Assembly (NCBI RefSeq): GCF_021654135.1
Contig: NZ_JAKGSD010000023.1
Coordinates: forward strand, 60,288 to 124,287
Source: Amycolatopsis tucumanensis
GTDB lineage: Bacteria; Actinomycetota; Actinomycetes; Mycobacteriales; Pseudonocardiaceae
Direction of reading: 5' to 3'
DNA: 64,000 nucleotides
Shown piece after piece: positions 34,201 through 42,045 of this stretch (positions within the stretch are counted from its first letter, which is position 1; every line of letters begins with the position of its first letter). The notes beneath the pieces were generated by a model. It saw nothing but the letters and a program-made list of their open reading frames with translations, was not told the origin of the DNA and searched no databases. A program made the translations under genes and the position numbers.

Positions 34201-34422
34201 CTCCGGATCGGCGCCGCCGGAGATGCGGGCCGCCGCCGCGCTCGTGATCAAGGTGGTCTTGCCGGTGCCCGGTCCACCGAGGACGCGGACGAACCCGTGG
34301 GGCGCCGCCAGCACCGCCCGCGCGTCGGCGTCCCAGCGCTCCGGGCGCGGCTCGGGGACGGGCAGCCGAACCAGCCGCGCGCCCGCCCGGGACCGGGTCC
34401 CCTCTCCGCTCACGTCTGGCAT
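31213..34422 (-). CDS. adnA: AdnA-type ATP-dependent helicase-nuclease subunit
   Basis: 1069 residues from ATG 34422. UvrD-like motor: Walker A RVLGGPGTGKTTLITSAAAA, HVFVDDAQHLDHLQFRLLRL (Walker B region), VTGDPDQAIFSFRGADPGLL, and EERRLFYLALGRAKRTLLVS. The C-terminal nuclease has RGRVDRLEHD and VIVDLKTGKTA. Four cysteines in the pattern C (KKCPLRWLIER) ... CDRCPAKGSC fit the Fe-S cluster of AddB-type nucleases. It partners AdnB in break resection. The Walker B Glu is replaced (DDAQ), so motor activity may be weak, as reported for AdnA. The stop overlaps the repeat frame's ATG. Confidence 0.92.
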   Translation of the reverse strand: MPDVSGEGTRSRAGARLVRLPVPEPRPERWDADARAVLAAPHGFVRVLGGPGTGKTTLITSAAAARISGGADPESLLVLTASRRAANALRAEITRRVTAGDGVPRTIREPIVRTVHSYAFSLLRLQAGLQDVPAPRLLSSPEQDVVVRDLLAGDLAEGAPDWPEQLRPALAVPGFAEELRDLLLRAAERGLGPEDLVKLGRRKDRPEWVAAGVFWRQYEEVTVLQGAGGNALGAPGSPALDAAELVASALVELEGDPDLLAREQARIRHVFVDDAQHLDHLQFRLLRLLGTAAEDFVVTGDPDQAIFSFRGADPGLLTRADADGGRTVTLTRTHRLSLAVHEAVTKLGATLPGAQRHRAIEVDPSSEEGEVKVRLLPTPSAEASWVADQLRRAHLIDGVPWSEMAVLVRSPGRSFPVLQRALRAAGVPIASAADELPLARQPAVRPLLAVLRVAGDPELLDVDTAEMLLASPLGGADPLALRRMRRGLRRLELAGGGERSSDELLVEVLRDNDKLGGLAEAEAAPIRRVGGLIAVAREAIARGAGVEQVLWDVWRESGLQKRWVRLSGRGGTLGAQADRDLDAVVALFHAAGNYVDRLPKASVAAFADYLSSQNIAGDSLAPVAMRGEGVSMLTAHGAAGREWTVVAVANVQEGSWPDLRLRGSLLGVERLVDLLSGLEEETVSATAPILAEERRLFYLALGRAKRTLLVSAVIGEDEQPSRFVDDLEANSADESGLDSRVKPPGRSLVLAELVGDLRRAVCDPEVPPDRRARAARQLARLARAGVPGAHPDSWYGLVETSTDTPLYGEGDVIRISPSTVDTLKKCPLRWLIERHGGSDPAQLAAITGTLVHELAQAAADGMDDEGLRRALDDAWAKVDAGAPWFSRRERNRVEQMVRNFLAWLHNSRHELQQMGIEQDIEVELPVGGDGLLVKLRGRVDRLEHDAEGRPVIVDLKTGKTAVSAADAELNPQLAAYQLSVLLGAFGGGKRPGGAKLVYLAKAHNKTGATVREQPPLDDESGREWLELVRKVAASATGPEYDAMENPDCDRCPAKGSCPLRPEGRQVTGP

Positions 34423-34481
34423 GGAATCACGACCGCCCGACAGAACCGGGGACCGGCACACCTTGGCGGTAGTTTGGTCAC

Positions 34482-34769
34482 GTGGACGAGGAGCTGCACG
34501 AGCGGGTGCGCGAGGTGGTCGCGACCGTGCCGCCGGGGAAGGTCGCCACGTACGGTGACATCGCGGCGATCGCCGGCGCCCCGTCACCCCGGATGATCGG
34601 CCGGATCCTGTCCGAAGACGGCGCGGACCTGCCGTGGCACCGGATCCTGCGCGCCAACGGCACGCCCGCGCCGCACCTCGTGCACCGGCAGCTGGAGCTG
34701 CTCCGGGCCGAAGGCGTGCTGGCGGACGGTCAGAAGGTGAACCTCAAGACCTACCGCTGGCAGCCGTAG
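34482..34769 (+). CDS. Alkyltransferase-like protein (ATL)
   Basis: 95 residues from GTG 34482; TAGTTT lies 6 nt upstream, so it is probably leaderless. It has the MGMT DNA-binding fold (VPPGKVATYGDIAAIAGAPS) and the motif LPWHRILRANG, where the methyl-accepting Cys of PCHR is Trp. This defines ATLs, which bind O6-alkylguanine without repairing it and pass it to nucleotide excision repair. It diverges from adnA across 59 bp, so two DNA-repair functions share a promoter region. Confidence 0.93.
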   Translation: MDEELHERVREVVATVPPGKVATYGDIAAIAGAPSPRMIGRILSEDGADLPWHRILRANGTPAPHLVHRQLELLRAEGVLADGQKVNLKTYRWQP

Positions 34770-35869
34770 AGCCGCTGGTCGAAGAACTCGACGAGGCCCG
34801 TCCGCTGGAAGTCCAGGCTGTGGGCGGCGTCCACGTCGCCGATCCAGGGCGCGGTGACCGCCGGGTCGACGCCGAGCCGGGGCAGCAGGAACTGGTAGTC
34901 GGTGTAGCTGAAGTGCTCCCCGCGTGCCAGGTGCCGCTGCTCGACGGAACCGCGCTGGTTGCTCAGGAACTCCTGCCAGGACCCGTCCGTGGCTGCGCTG
35001 TGGTCACCGGCGCTCATCAGCAGGAACGGCTGGTCCAGGCCCTGCTCGACGGCCTGCCCGAAGATCCGGTCGCGCTGCGAGTAGGCCATGCTGCCGTCCA
35101 GGTTGGCGCCCGCGTCGATCCGGGGGTCGGCCAGCATCGTCTCGGCCGTGGTGAACCCGCCTGCCGAATGCCCGAACATGCCGATCCGGGTCAGGTCGAG
35201 CGAGCGGCCCAGCCGGGCGGGCAACGCACGCCGCGCGACGTCCGGGTTGCCGCCCCGCGCGAGGACTTCGAGCTGGTCGAGGACGAACCGGGCGTCCGCG
35301 ACGCGGGTGGCGATCATCCGGCGGCCGACCTCGACGCTCTGCGGTGGCAGGGAGCCGTGCACCAGGCGGCCGTCCGGGAACTCCACCACGGACGTCTCGC
35401 CGGGGTGGTCGAACGCGACGGTGACGTATCCCCGGCTCGCGAGTTCCTCCAGCTGGGTGGTCGCCAGCGCGCGGGGTTGCTCGGCGCCCGGCGTGTAGAG
35501 CACGACGGGCAGCCGCCCCGCGGCGACGGGCGCGCCGGAACGCGCGTTGGTGGCGAAGCCGTAGTCCAGCCGGGCCGGGTCCATGCCGAGCCGGGCGGCG
35601 TCGGCTTCGGCGATCACGGCGGCGGCGCCGGGTGTCAGGAAGGGCGCTCGCGGGCCGTGGTCGTGGACGGCGGGGTACCGCACGGTCGCCATCAGCTCGC
35701 GGTCGCGGGCCTGGTCGGCCAGGTGCAACTCGGTGACGCCGACGGCGAACGGGCCGGACGGTTCCGGCAGGGCGAGTGCCGTCTCGGCCGACGCCGGGAC
35801 CACGGTGAGCGCGAAGGCGGCGGCGGTGAGCAGCGCGAGACGGCGGGTTAGCGATCTTGGTTCAACCAT
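34751..35869 (-). CDS. Secreted alpha/beta hydrolase (PAF-acetylhydrolase-like)
   Basis: 372 residues. A signal peptide is clear (RRLALLTAAAFALTVVPASA, cut after ASA). The nucleophile elbow is IGMFGHSAGGFTT at about residue 230; the oxyanion region LPVVLYTPGAEQPRALATTQ and the late His (GEHFSYTDYQF) complete the expected triad. The pattern resembles platelet-activating-factor acetylhydrolase II-type lipases. Its 3' end overlaps the ATL gene by 19 bp, tail to tail. Substrate unknown. Confidence 0.82.
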   Translation of the reverse strand: MVEPRSLTRRLALLTAAAFALTVVPASAETALALPEPSGPFAVGVTELHLADQARDRELMATVRYPAVHDHGPRAPFLTPGAAAVIAEADAARLGMDPARLDYGFATNARSGAPVAAGRLPVVLYTPGAEQPRALATTQLEELASRGYVTVAFDHPGETSVVEFPDGRLVHGSLPPQSVEVGRRMIATRVADARFVLDQLEVLARGGNPDVARRALPARLGRSLDLTRIGMFGHSAGGFTTAETMLADPRIDAGANLDGSMAYSQRDRIFGQAVEQGLDQPFLLMSAGDHSAATDGSWQEFLSNQRGSVEQRHLARGEHFSYTDYQFLLPRLGVDPAVTAPWIGDVDAAHSLDFQRTGLVEFFDQRLYGCQR

Positions 35870-35941
35870 GCACCGAACCTACGAACGGGCCCGGCCGGGC
35901 ACATCCGGATGATCACCGGGAACGGCCCGGAGGTCGGCCCC

Positions 35942-36748
35942 CTAGGTGCCCAGCTCCGCGACCAGCAGCTTGACCAGCGCACCGAGCCGCTGCCGCTCCG
36001 GTTGCAGTGTCGGCACCCCGGCGTCGGTGAACGGCGCGGCCGTCACCGGGCCGACGCAGGCGCACACGACGTCGCCCCGCAGGGCGCGCACCAAGTCGTC
36101 GTAGGCGCCGCGCTCCCGGGCCAGGTTCAGCATGTTCGCGCTCGCCGGGGCGCTGGTGAACGCGAGCGCGTCGACCCGGCCGTCGAGCACGCCGTCGAGC
36201 AGCTCGTGCGCCGGGTGCAGGTCGGCGGGCCACTCCCACCGGTACGGCTGCACCTCGATCACCCGCGCGCCGGCCTCGCGCAGCGGCGCGGTGTGCTCGG
36301 GCAGCGGCGAGCCGTGCAGCTGGACCGCGAGCCGCGCGCCGGCGACACCGGCCTCCAGCAGGTGCCCGAACAGCTGCCGGTTGCTCTCCTCGGGCGCGGC
36401 CCACTCCTCGGTGAGCCCGACGCCCCGCACCGCGCCCTTGCCCTTCGGGCCGCGGACGAACACGCGCGCCCTGGTCAGCGACGCGAGCAGGTCGTCGCGC
36501 AGTCCCCACCCCTCGGCGGCCTCGATCCAGCCGCGGAATCCGGCGCCGGTGGTGACCGCGAGGACGTCCAGCGGCTCGGCGAGGACCTCCTCGGTCGCGG
36601 CACGCAGCCGGGCGTCGTCGGGCAGCGGCACGATGTGGATCAACGGCGCGTGCCGCACCGTGGCGCCGTTGCGTTCCAGCGCGCCGATGAACTCCTCGGC
36701 CCGCCGCTCGGCGGTCACCCCGATCGTGACTCCGCTCAGGTCACCCAT
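35942..36748 (-). CDS. Uroporphyrinogen-III synthase (HemD) family protein, stand-alone
   Basis: 268 residues from ATG 36748, overlapping the WYL regulator stop by 8 bp. It has the two-lobed HemD fold, with VTTGAGFRGWIEAAEGWGLR in lobe 1 and ALAFTSAPASANMLNLARER plus CACVGPVTAAPFTDAGVPTL near the end. HemD cyclises hydroxymethylbilane to uroporphyrinogen III, a precursor of haem, siroheme and B12. It is clearly a paralogue of the HemD domain at 40933-42045 but lacks the DNA-binding domain. Coupling to a WYL regulator suggests separate control. Confidence 0.85.
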   Translation of the reverse strand: MGDLSGVTIGVTAERRAEEFIGALERNGATVRHAPLIHIVPLPDDARLRAATEEVLAEPLDVLAVTTGAGFRGWIEAAEGWGLRDDLLASLTRARVFVRGPKGKGAVRGVGLTEEWAAPEESNRQLFGHLLEAGVAGARLAVQLHGSPLPEHTAPLREAGARVIEVQPYRWEWPADLHPAHELLDGVLDGRVDALAFTSAPASANMLNLARERGAYDDLVRALRGDVVCACVGPVTAAPFTDAGVPTLQPERQRLGALVKLLVAELGT

Positions 36749-37706
36749 AGAACGCACCCATCCGGCCCACCGCGGCCGCCACCCGGTCACGCAGGTCCGC
36801 GGGCTCGAGCACCTGCAGCTCGGGCCCGAACCGCAACAGCTCCCCGAGCGCCGGGGCGCCGGGTTCCACCGGTAACTCCACGCGCAACCACCCGTCTTCG
36901 TCCGGAACCGCACGGCACTCCCGCAGCGCGCGAGCGCCCACCGCTCCCAGGTAGAACGGTACGAGTTCGCGGCCCAGCGGGGAAAGCCGGACGACGGCGA
37001 CCCGCGGGTACATCCGCCGCTCGAACTGCTCCGACCACTCCCGCCAGTAGGCGGCGAGGTCGAACCCGGCAGGGCGCTCGAACGCGGCGCCGGGTTCGAG
37101 CGAGAGGATCCGCGACACCCGGTAGGTCCGGATCGCACCGTCGCAGTGGGCAGCAAGGTACCAGTTCCCGGCCTTGAGGATCAGGCCCAGCGGCTCCAGC
37201 AGCCGGTTCGTCTCGCTGTTGTCCCACCGCCGGTACCGGACCGAAACACGGCGCGAGTCCCACACCGCCTGGGCCACCTCGGCCAGGTGCGGCAGGCTCT
37301 CGATGCCGCGGAACCAGCCGGGCACGTCGAGCACGAACCGCTCGGCGACCTTGCCCGCGCGGCCGCGCAGCTCGTCCGGCAGCGCGGCGTACAGCTTGAG
37401 CTGCGCGGCGGTCAGCACGGTGCCAAGGCCCAGCTCGGCGGCGGCGTCCGGCAGCCCGGCCAGCGGGAGCGACTGCGCCTCCTCCCCGGTCAGCCCGGTC
37501 AGGCGGGTGCGGTAGCCGTCGAGCAGCCGGTAGCCGCCGGACCGGCCGCGTTCGGCGTAGACCGGCACGCCGGCGGCGGACAGCGACTCGATGTCCCGGT
37601 AAACCGTCCGCACCGACACTTCGAGCTCCTCCGCCAGCTCCTCGGCGGTCATCCGGCCCCGGTTCTGCAGGAGCAGCAGCACCGACAGCAACCTGCTCGC
37701 GCGCAT
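36741..37706 (-). CDS. WYL-domain transcriptional regulator (DeoR-type HTH)
   Basis: 321 residues from ATG 37706. The N-terminal HTH (MTAEELAEELEVSVRTVYRD) is followed by the WYL domain (LGLILKAGNWYLAAHCDG) and a WCX-like C-terminal domain (PRVAVVRLSPLGRELVPFYL). WYL regulators sense ligands or nucleic acids. The gene is translationally coupled to the HemD paralogue and diverges from a DUF3224 gene; a perfect palindrome lies between. A GATACT box precedes the start. Confidence 0.9.
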   Translation of the reverse strand: MRASRLLSVLLLLQNRGRMTAEELAEELEVSVRTVYRDIESLSAAGVPVYAERGRSGGYRLLDGYRTRLTGLTGEEAQSLPLAGLPDAAAELGLGTVLTAAQLKLYAALPDELRGRAGKVAERFVLDVPGWFRGIESLPHLAEVAQAVWDSRRVSVRYRRWDNSETNRLLEPLGLILKAGNWYLAAHCDGAIRTYRVSRILSLEPGAAFERPAGFDLAAYWREWSEQFERRMYPRVAVVRLSPLGRELVPFYLGAVGARALRECRAVPDEDGWLRVELPVEPGAPALGELLRFGPELQVLEPADLRDRVAAAVGRMGAFYG

Positions 37707-37726
37707 GGCTCCAGTATCGCCGGAAA

Positions 37727-37745
37727 CCTGACAGAAGGTGTCAGG
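37727..37745. promoter_or_regulatory. Palindrome between WYL regulator and DUF3224 gene
   Basis: CCTGACA-GAAGG-TGTCAGG is a perfect 7-bp inverted repeat with a 5-bp spacer, located in the 61-bp divergent promoter region. It is a probable operator of the adjacent WYL regulator. Confidence 0.65.
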
Positions 37746-37767
37746 CAAGGGCGTCACACTTGGGCCC

Positions 37768-38160
37768 ATGACCAACACTTTCACCATGCGGACCTGGGAC
37801 GAGAAGGTCGTGAGCGGCCCCGAGGACGGACCCCGGTACGCCCACGCGCACGCCACGTTCACCTACTCCGGGCTGATCGAGGGCGAATCGGCTTGCGACT
37901 ACCTGCTGTACTACCCGGGAGAGGGCTACACCGGCAGCCCGCAGACCGCGCCGGGGTTCGAGCGGATCGAGGGCAGCGTGAACGGCCGGAAGGGCAGCTT
38001 CGTCATCCGGCACGACGTCGCCTACGGTGCGGACGGCATCCAGGGCACGTTCACCGTCGTCGAAGGCTCGGGCACCGGTGAGCTGACCGGGCTGACCGGG
38101 ACGGGCACGATCGGCGGGGCGAGCGAGACCGTGAACTACACCTTCGACCACCGGCTGTGA
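37768..38160 (+). CDS. DUF3224 family protein
   Basis: 130 residues from ATG 37768 (MTNTFTMRTWDEKVVSG). It is a small lipocalin-like beta-barrel domain with the family features GPRYAHAHATFTYSGLIEGE and GSVNGRKGSFVIRHD, ending ETVNYTFDHRL. Function is unknown. It is divergent from the WYL regulator, so that regulator probably controls it. The stop overlaps the next gene's ATG by one base. Confidence 0.85.
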   Translation: MTNTFTMRTWDEKVVSGPEDGPRYAHAHATFTYSGLIEGESACDYLLYYPGEGYTGSPQTAPGFERIEGSVNGRKGSFVIRHDVAYGADGIQGTFTVVEGSGTGELTGLTGTGTIGGASETVNYTFDHRL

Positions 38161-39281
38161 TGATCGAGGTCGATCGCGAGCAGGTGCTCGCCCACCGGAT
38201 CGCGGCGCAGGGGCTGCACCGCGACGTCGCGGACCCGGCCGGGCTGGCCGTCTTCGACCTCGGCCTGCAGAGCACACAGCGGGACACGGCGGCGATCGCC
38301 CTCGCGGCGCGGCTGCCCGGACCGGTCACCGAGGAGTCCTTTGTGGAGGACCCGCGGTTCGTGCTGGCGTGGACGCACCGCGGCGCGCCGCACTTCCACC
38401 GCGCGGACGAGATCGGCCAGGTCACCGCCGCGCTGGTGCCGCTCGACGAGGACGACGCGATGGCGCGGATGGGCTGGCAGCGCAAGCAGGTCGAGGCGGC
38501 CGGGATGGGCGCGCTGGACGGGTTGTTCACGGCGGCGCGGGCGATCCGCAAGGTCGTGACGCGGGTGATGACCAAGGGCGCGGTGAGCGAGGCAGTCACG
38601 AAGATCATCCCGGAGGGGTTGTCGTACTGGTGCCGCGGCTGCCAGGCCACCCACATCCTGGAGCAGGTCATGCGGCTGGCGGCGATCCACGGCGGGGTGC
38701 GCCTGGAGGCCGGTGCGCAGCCCGCGACGCTCGCGCCACTGGCGGGCCGGCCGCGGATGCGCACCACGCCGGATCCCGTGGCCGCGACGGCCGCCGTCCG
38801 GGACTACCTGCACCTGCACGGCCCGGCGACGCCCAAGGAAGCGGCCGATTTCGTCGGCACGAAGACGGCGATCGCGAAGCGGATGTGGCCGGACGACCTG
38901 ACGCCGGTGCGCTTCGCGGGCCGCGTGGTGTGGTTGCCGTCGGGCGATGTGGCGGCCCTGGAGAACCCGCCGGAGCCCGACCTCGTGCGGCTGCTGCCGC
39001 CGTGGGACCCGTTCCTGCAGTCGCGCGACCGGGCGGTGCTGGTGCCGGACCGGGCGCGGCAGAAGGAGGTGTGGAAGATCCTGGGCAACCCCGGAGCGCT
39101 CCTCGCGGGCGGCGAGGTGGCAGGCGTGTGGCGGACGAAGGGCAGCGGCCGGAAGCGCCTGGACTTCACGATCACCGCCTTCGATCCGCTGCCGCCCGCC
39201 GCCCGGAAGGCGGCGGAAGAGGAGGCCGAACGGGTTGCGCGAGCGCGGGGGTTCGCGGATCTGCGGGTGAGCTGGGGCTGA
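38160..39281 (+). CDS. Winged-helix DNA-binding domain protein (AlkZ/HTH_42 superfamily)
   Basis: 373 residues from ATG 38160 (stop/start TGATG with DUF3224). The N-terminus has VLAHRIAAQGLHRD, the start of HTH_42 proteins. Winged-helix repeats follow (YLHLHGPATPKEAADFVGTK), then LLPPWDPFLQSRDRAVLVPD and the closing DFTITAFDPLPP. The superfamily includes DNA glycosylases such as AlkZ, which unhook crosslinks; many members have no assigned role. I cannot confirm catalytic residues, so a repair function is only a possibility. Confidence 0.75.
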   Translation: MIEVDREQVLAHRIAAQGLHRDVADPAGLAVFDLGLQSTQRDTAAIALAARLPGPVTEESFVEDPRFVLAWTHRGAPHFHRADEIGQVTAALVPLDEDDAMARMGWQRKQVEAAGMGALDGLFTAARAIRKVVTRVMTKGAVSEAVTKIIPEGLSYWCRGCQATHILEQVMRLAAIHGGVRLEAGAQPATLAPLAGRPRMRTTPDPVAATAAVRDYLHLHGPATPKEAADFVGTKTAIAKRMWPDDLTPVRFAGRVVWLPSGDVAALENPPEPDLVRLLPPWDPFLQSRDRAVLVPDRARQKEVWKILGNPGALLAGGEVAGVWRTKGSGRKRLDFTITAFDPLPPAARKAAEEEAERVARARGFADLRVSWG

Positions 39282-39468
39282 CGGCCGGGGTTGGGCGCGG
39301 GACCGCTGGGCGGTGCGGGTTGGCCACAGCGCGGGCAGGCCGGAGCTGGCTCCAGCGCGGGCGAGCCGGGGCTGGCCACAGCGTGAGCGGGCAGGGCGCG
39401 GCGCGGACAGGCCGCTGCCCGGCCGGACACGGCGAACCACCCGTGAGCTCACCGCAGCGCGCGTGAGC
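39282..39468. repeat. Degenerate ~26-bp GC-rich repeats after the winged-helix gene
   Basis: About three imperfect units carrying GGCTGGCCACAGCG-like cores at roughly 39317-39395, in a gene-free 187-bp gap between convergent genes. No clear terminator is seen. Confidence 0.6.
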
Positions 39469-40209
39469 TCAGCGCAACGCGCTGCCGATGCTGATCCCGC
39501 CGTCGACGTCGAGCACGACTCCCGTCACGTAGCCGGCCGCCTCGGAGCACAGGTACGCCGCGGCCTCCGCGATGTCCGCCGGGTCGCCGATGTGCCCGGC
39601 GGGCACCCGCGCGGCGAGCTTCGCCCGCGCCTTGTCGTCCATGGACGCCAGCATCGGGGTCGCGATGAGCCCGGGCGCGATCGCGTTCGACGTCACGCCG
39701 TGGCGGGCTCCTTCGAGCGCGATCGTGCGCGCCATCCCCACCACACCGGCCTTCGCCGCGGCGTAGTTGGCCTGCCCGAAGTTGCCGCGCCAGCACATCG
39801 ACGAGAACGACAGCACCCGCCCGTACCCCTGCCGCTTCATCACCGGGAACACCGCGCGGCTGCAGTTGAACATCCCGCGCAGGCTGACATTAAGCACCGC
39901 GTCCCACTCGTCGTCGGTCATCCGCTCCAGCCGGTTGTCGCGGATCACGCCGGCGTTGTTGACCAGCACATCGACGCGCCCGAACTCGAACAGCGCCTCC
40001 GCGACCCACGAGTCGACCTGCTCGGGATCGGACACGTCGACCACCGACGTGCGCACGTCGATGCAGTCGACCGCCGTTTCCTTCAGCGCACCCTCGTTGA
40101 CGTCGCACAACGCGAGCGACGCCCCCTCGTCGGCGAACCTGTGCGCCATGGCCCTGCCGAGCCCCTGCCCGGCACCGGTGATCAGAACGACCCTGTTCGT
40201 GTAACGCAT
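39469..40209 (-). CDS. Classical short-chain dehydrogenase/reductase (FabG-like)
   Basis: 246 residues from ATG 40209. The glycine-rich loop VVLITGAGQGLGRAMA, NNAGVIRD, the catalytic Ser and YxxxK (LSFSSMCWRGNFGQANYAAA then K) and DVDGGISIG at the end are all present. It is probably a 3-oxoacyl-ACP or similar ketone reductase; substrate unknown. It stands alone downstream of the nitrite operon. A perfect 20-bp palindrome covers its start region. Confidence 0.88.
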   Translation of the reverse strand: MRYTNRVVLITGAGQGLGRAMAHRFADEGASLALCDVNEGALKETAVDCIDVRTSVVDVSDPEQVDSWVAEALFEFGRVDVLVNNAGVIRDNRLERMTDDEWDAVLNVSLRGMFNCSRAVFPVMKRQGYGRVLSFSSMCWRGNFGQANYAAAKAGVVGMARTIALEGARHGVTSNAIAPGLIATPMLASMDDKARAKLAARVPAGHIGDPADIAEAAAYLCSEAAGYVTGVVLDVDGGISIGSALR

Positions 40210-40213
40210 CACA

Positions 40214-40233
40214 GAAACAGAAATTACTGTTTC
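40214..40233. promoter_or_regulatory. Perfect palindrome in front of the SDR gene
   Basis: GAAACAGAAATTACTGTTTC is a 7-bp perfect inverted repeat with a 6-bp spacer, 4 bp from the SDR ATG. On the minus strand it contains TAATTT, a possible -10 box. It looks like a TetR-type operator, but no regulator gene is adjacent. Confidence 0.65.
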
Positions 40234-40252
40234 AACCAGCGAATCACAAGGG

Positions 40253-40936
40253 TCAGGCGGCGACCGCGAGCTGCCGCTGCGCCTGCTGGTACCTGGCCAG
40301 CACCAGGTCGACCACGTCCGGGTGCACGCCGAGCGGGTCCGCCACCACGTCGGCGCCCGCCTCCAGCACCTTCCGCTGGAACAGCCCCGGCGCGAGCAGC
40401 CACGACGCCACTGCCACCCGGCGTCCGCGGCCCCGCGCGCGGGCGACCGCGTCCGCGACCGAGGGCCGCGCCGTCGCGACGTAACCCACCTGCACGGACA
40501 CACCCAGCAGGACACCGAGCGCATCCGCGGCGACGCGCACCTCGGCCAGCGCGCGCGGATCACTGGAGCCCGCCGCGGCCAGCACGACCGCGTCGCCCGC
40601 GCGGTAGCCCGCCCACTCCAGCCGGTCGCGCATCACGCCGACCAGCTCCGGCGCCGGGCCGAACGGGCCGGCCAGCAGGACGTTGCGGTGCCCGCTCGCC
40701 GCGATCTGCGCCGGGATGTCGGTGCGCACGTGATACCCGGCCGCCAGGAACGCCGGCACGACGATCGCCTGGTACCCGCGCACCGAGTCGAGCACCGTGG
40801 TCACGTCCGGCTGCCGCACGTCGGCGTAGGCCACCCGCACCGGCACCGGCGTCTCGGCCCGCACCCGCTCGGCCAGTTCCTCGATCACCCGCGCGCCCTG
40901 CGGGTCCCGCGTTCCATGCGCTGCCAGCACGATCAT
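40253..40936 (-). CDS. Sirohydrochlorin chelatase (CbiX/SirB type)
   Basis: 227 residues. It begins IVLAAHGTRDPQGARVIEEL, the metal-site His motif of CbiX, and a second half starts VVLAAAGSSDPRA, consistent with the duplicated fold, in which His is missing. PAFLAAGYHVRTDIP is the other conserved His region. It inserts Fe2+ (or Co2+) into sirohydrochlorin, giving siroheme for nitrite reductase. Its ATG overlaps the hemD/RR stop, making it the last gene of the nitrate operon; the layout recalls Rv0259c beside Rv0260c. Confidence 0.88.
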   Translation of the reverse strand: MIVLAAHGTRDPQGARVIEELAERVRAETPVPVRVAYADVRQPDVTTVLDSVRGYQAIVVPAFLAAGYHVRTDIPAQIAASGHRNVLLAGPFGPAPELVGVMRDRLEWAGYRAGDAVVLAAAGSSDPRALAEVRVAADALGVLLGVSVQVGYVATARPSVADAVARARGRGRRVAVASWLLAPGLFQRKVLEAGADVVADPLGVHPDVVDLVLARYQQAQRQLAVAA

Positions 40937-42045
40937 CGTTCCACCGCCAACCGGTATCCGCGCTTCACCACGGTCTGCACGAGCTTCCCCTCTCCGAGCG
41001 ACGTGCGCAGCCGCCCGATCGCGGTCTCCACCGCGTGTTCCTCACCGCCGCTGGGCAACGCGGATGTCAGCTCCCGCCGGGAGACCACCCGGCCCGGCTC
41101 ACGGGCCAGCGCCCGCAGCACCGCCATCGGCGCCGGCGCCACCTCGCACAGCTGACCGTCCACAATGGCCGCCTGACCGCGCAGCTCGATGAGCCGCCCG
41201 GCCGCGCACAGCTTCGGTGACCGCTCGACCAGCGCCTGCGCCACCGTCCGCGCCAGCGCGCCGATCCGCGCCCGCTCCGGCTGCACCGTGGGGATCCCGA
41301 CGGCGGCCAGCGGGGCGGCGGTGATCGGCCCGACGCACGCGACCAGCACCCGGTGCGTCAACGCGTCGACCAGCGCCGCGAGGCGTCCGGTGCGCTTGGC
41401 CATCGCCAGCGTGCTCGCCGCGGCAGGCGCGCTGGTGAACGGCAACGCGTCCACCGAGCCGTCCAGCACCGCGTCGATCAGCCGGTCCAGCGGCCCCGGG
41501 TCGGACGGCCCGACCCAGCGGTACACCGGCACCTCGATGACCTCGGCCCCGGCCTCCCGCAACGACTCCACGAAGTACGGCAGCGGCTCGCCGTGCAGTT
41601 GCACCGCGATCCGCTGACCCTCCACACCGGACTCCAGCAGGTGCTGGAGCAGCTCCGCGCTGCTTTCCGAAGCGGGCGAGTAGCTCTCCGACAACCCGGC
41701 CGCGCGGATCGCACCCCGCGCCTTCGGGCCGCGAGCCAGCAGCGACGCCTTGCCGAGCTGGTCGACCAGCGCATCGCCGAGACCCCAGCCCTCGGCCGCC
41801 TCGACCCACCCGCGGAACCCGATGCCGGTGGTCGCCACGACCACGTCGACCGGCTCCTCCAGCATCCGCACGGTCGCGGCGTGCAGCTCGGTGTCGTCGG
41901 CGAGCGGCACGATCCGGATCGCCGGCCCGTACCGCACGGTCGCGCCCTTGCGCACCAGCAGCGCGCCGAGCTCGTCCGCGCGGCGCGCGGCCGTGATGCC
42001 CACCGCGAAACCGGCGAGCGGGAGGATTCCGGAGGAATCGATCAT
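40933..42045 (-). CDS. HemD-like domain fused to OmpR-type winged helix (nitrate operon regulator/enzyme)
   Basis: 370 residues from ATG 42045. Residues ~1-260 are a uroporphyrinogen-III synthase domain (VATTGIGFRGWVEAAEGWGL; VACVGPITAAPLAAVGIPTV). Residues ~275-370 are an OmpR/PhoB-type DNA-binding domain (ALAREPGRVVSRRELTSALP; VETAIGRLRTSLGEGKLVQT). Such fusions occur beside nitrite reductase genes in actinobacteria (Rv0260c). It may couple tetrapyrrole sensing to transcription, or be an enzyme with a regulatory tail. It overlaps nirD and cbiX by 4 bp. Confidence 0.88.
   Translation of the reverse strand: MIDSSGILPLAGFAVGITAARRADELGALLVRKGATVRYGPAIRIVPLADDTELHAATVRMLEEPVDVVVATTGIGFRGWVEAAEGWGLGDALVDQLGKASLLARGPKARGAIRAAGLSESYSPASESSAELLQHLLESGVEGQRIAVQLHGEPLPYFVESLREAGAEVIEVPVYRWVGPSDPGPLDRLIDAVLDGSVDALPFTSAPAAASTLAMAKRTGRLAALVDALTHRVLVACVGPITAAPLAAVGIPTVQPERARIGALARTVAQALVERSPKLCAAGRLIELRGQAAIVDGQLCEVAPAPMAVLRALAREPGRVVSRRELTSALPSGGEEHAVETAIGRLRTSLGEGKLVQTVVKRGYRLAVER

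Noticed and set aside
35870..35941. Possible terminator CCGGG/CCCGG after the HemD paralogue
   Set aside because: Only a 5-bp stem; too weak to call in this base composition.
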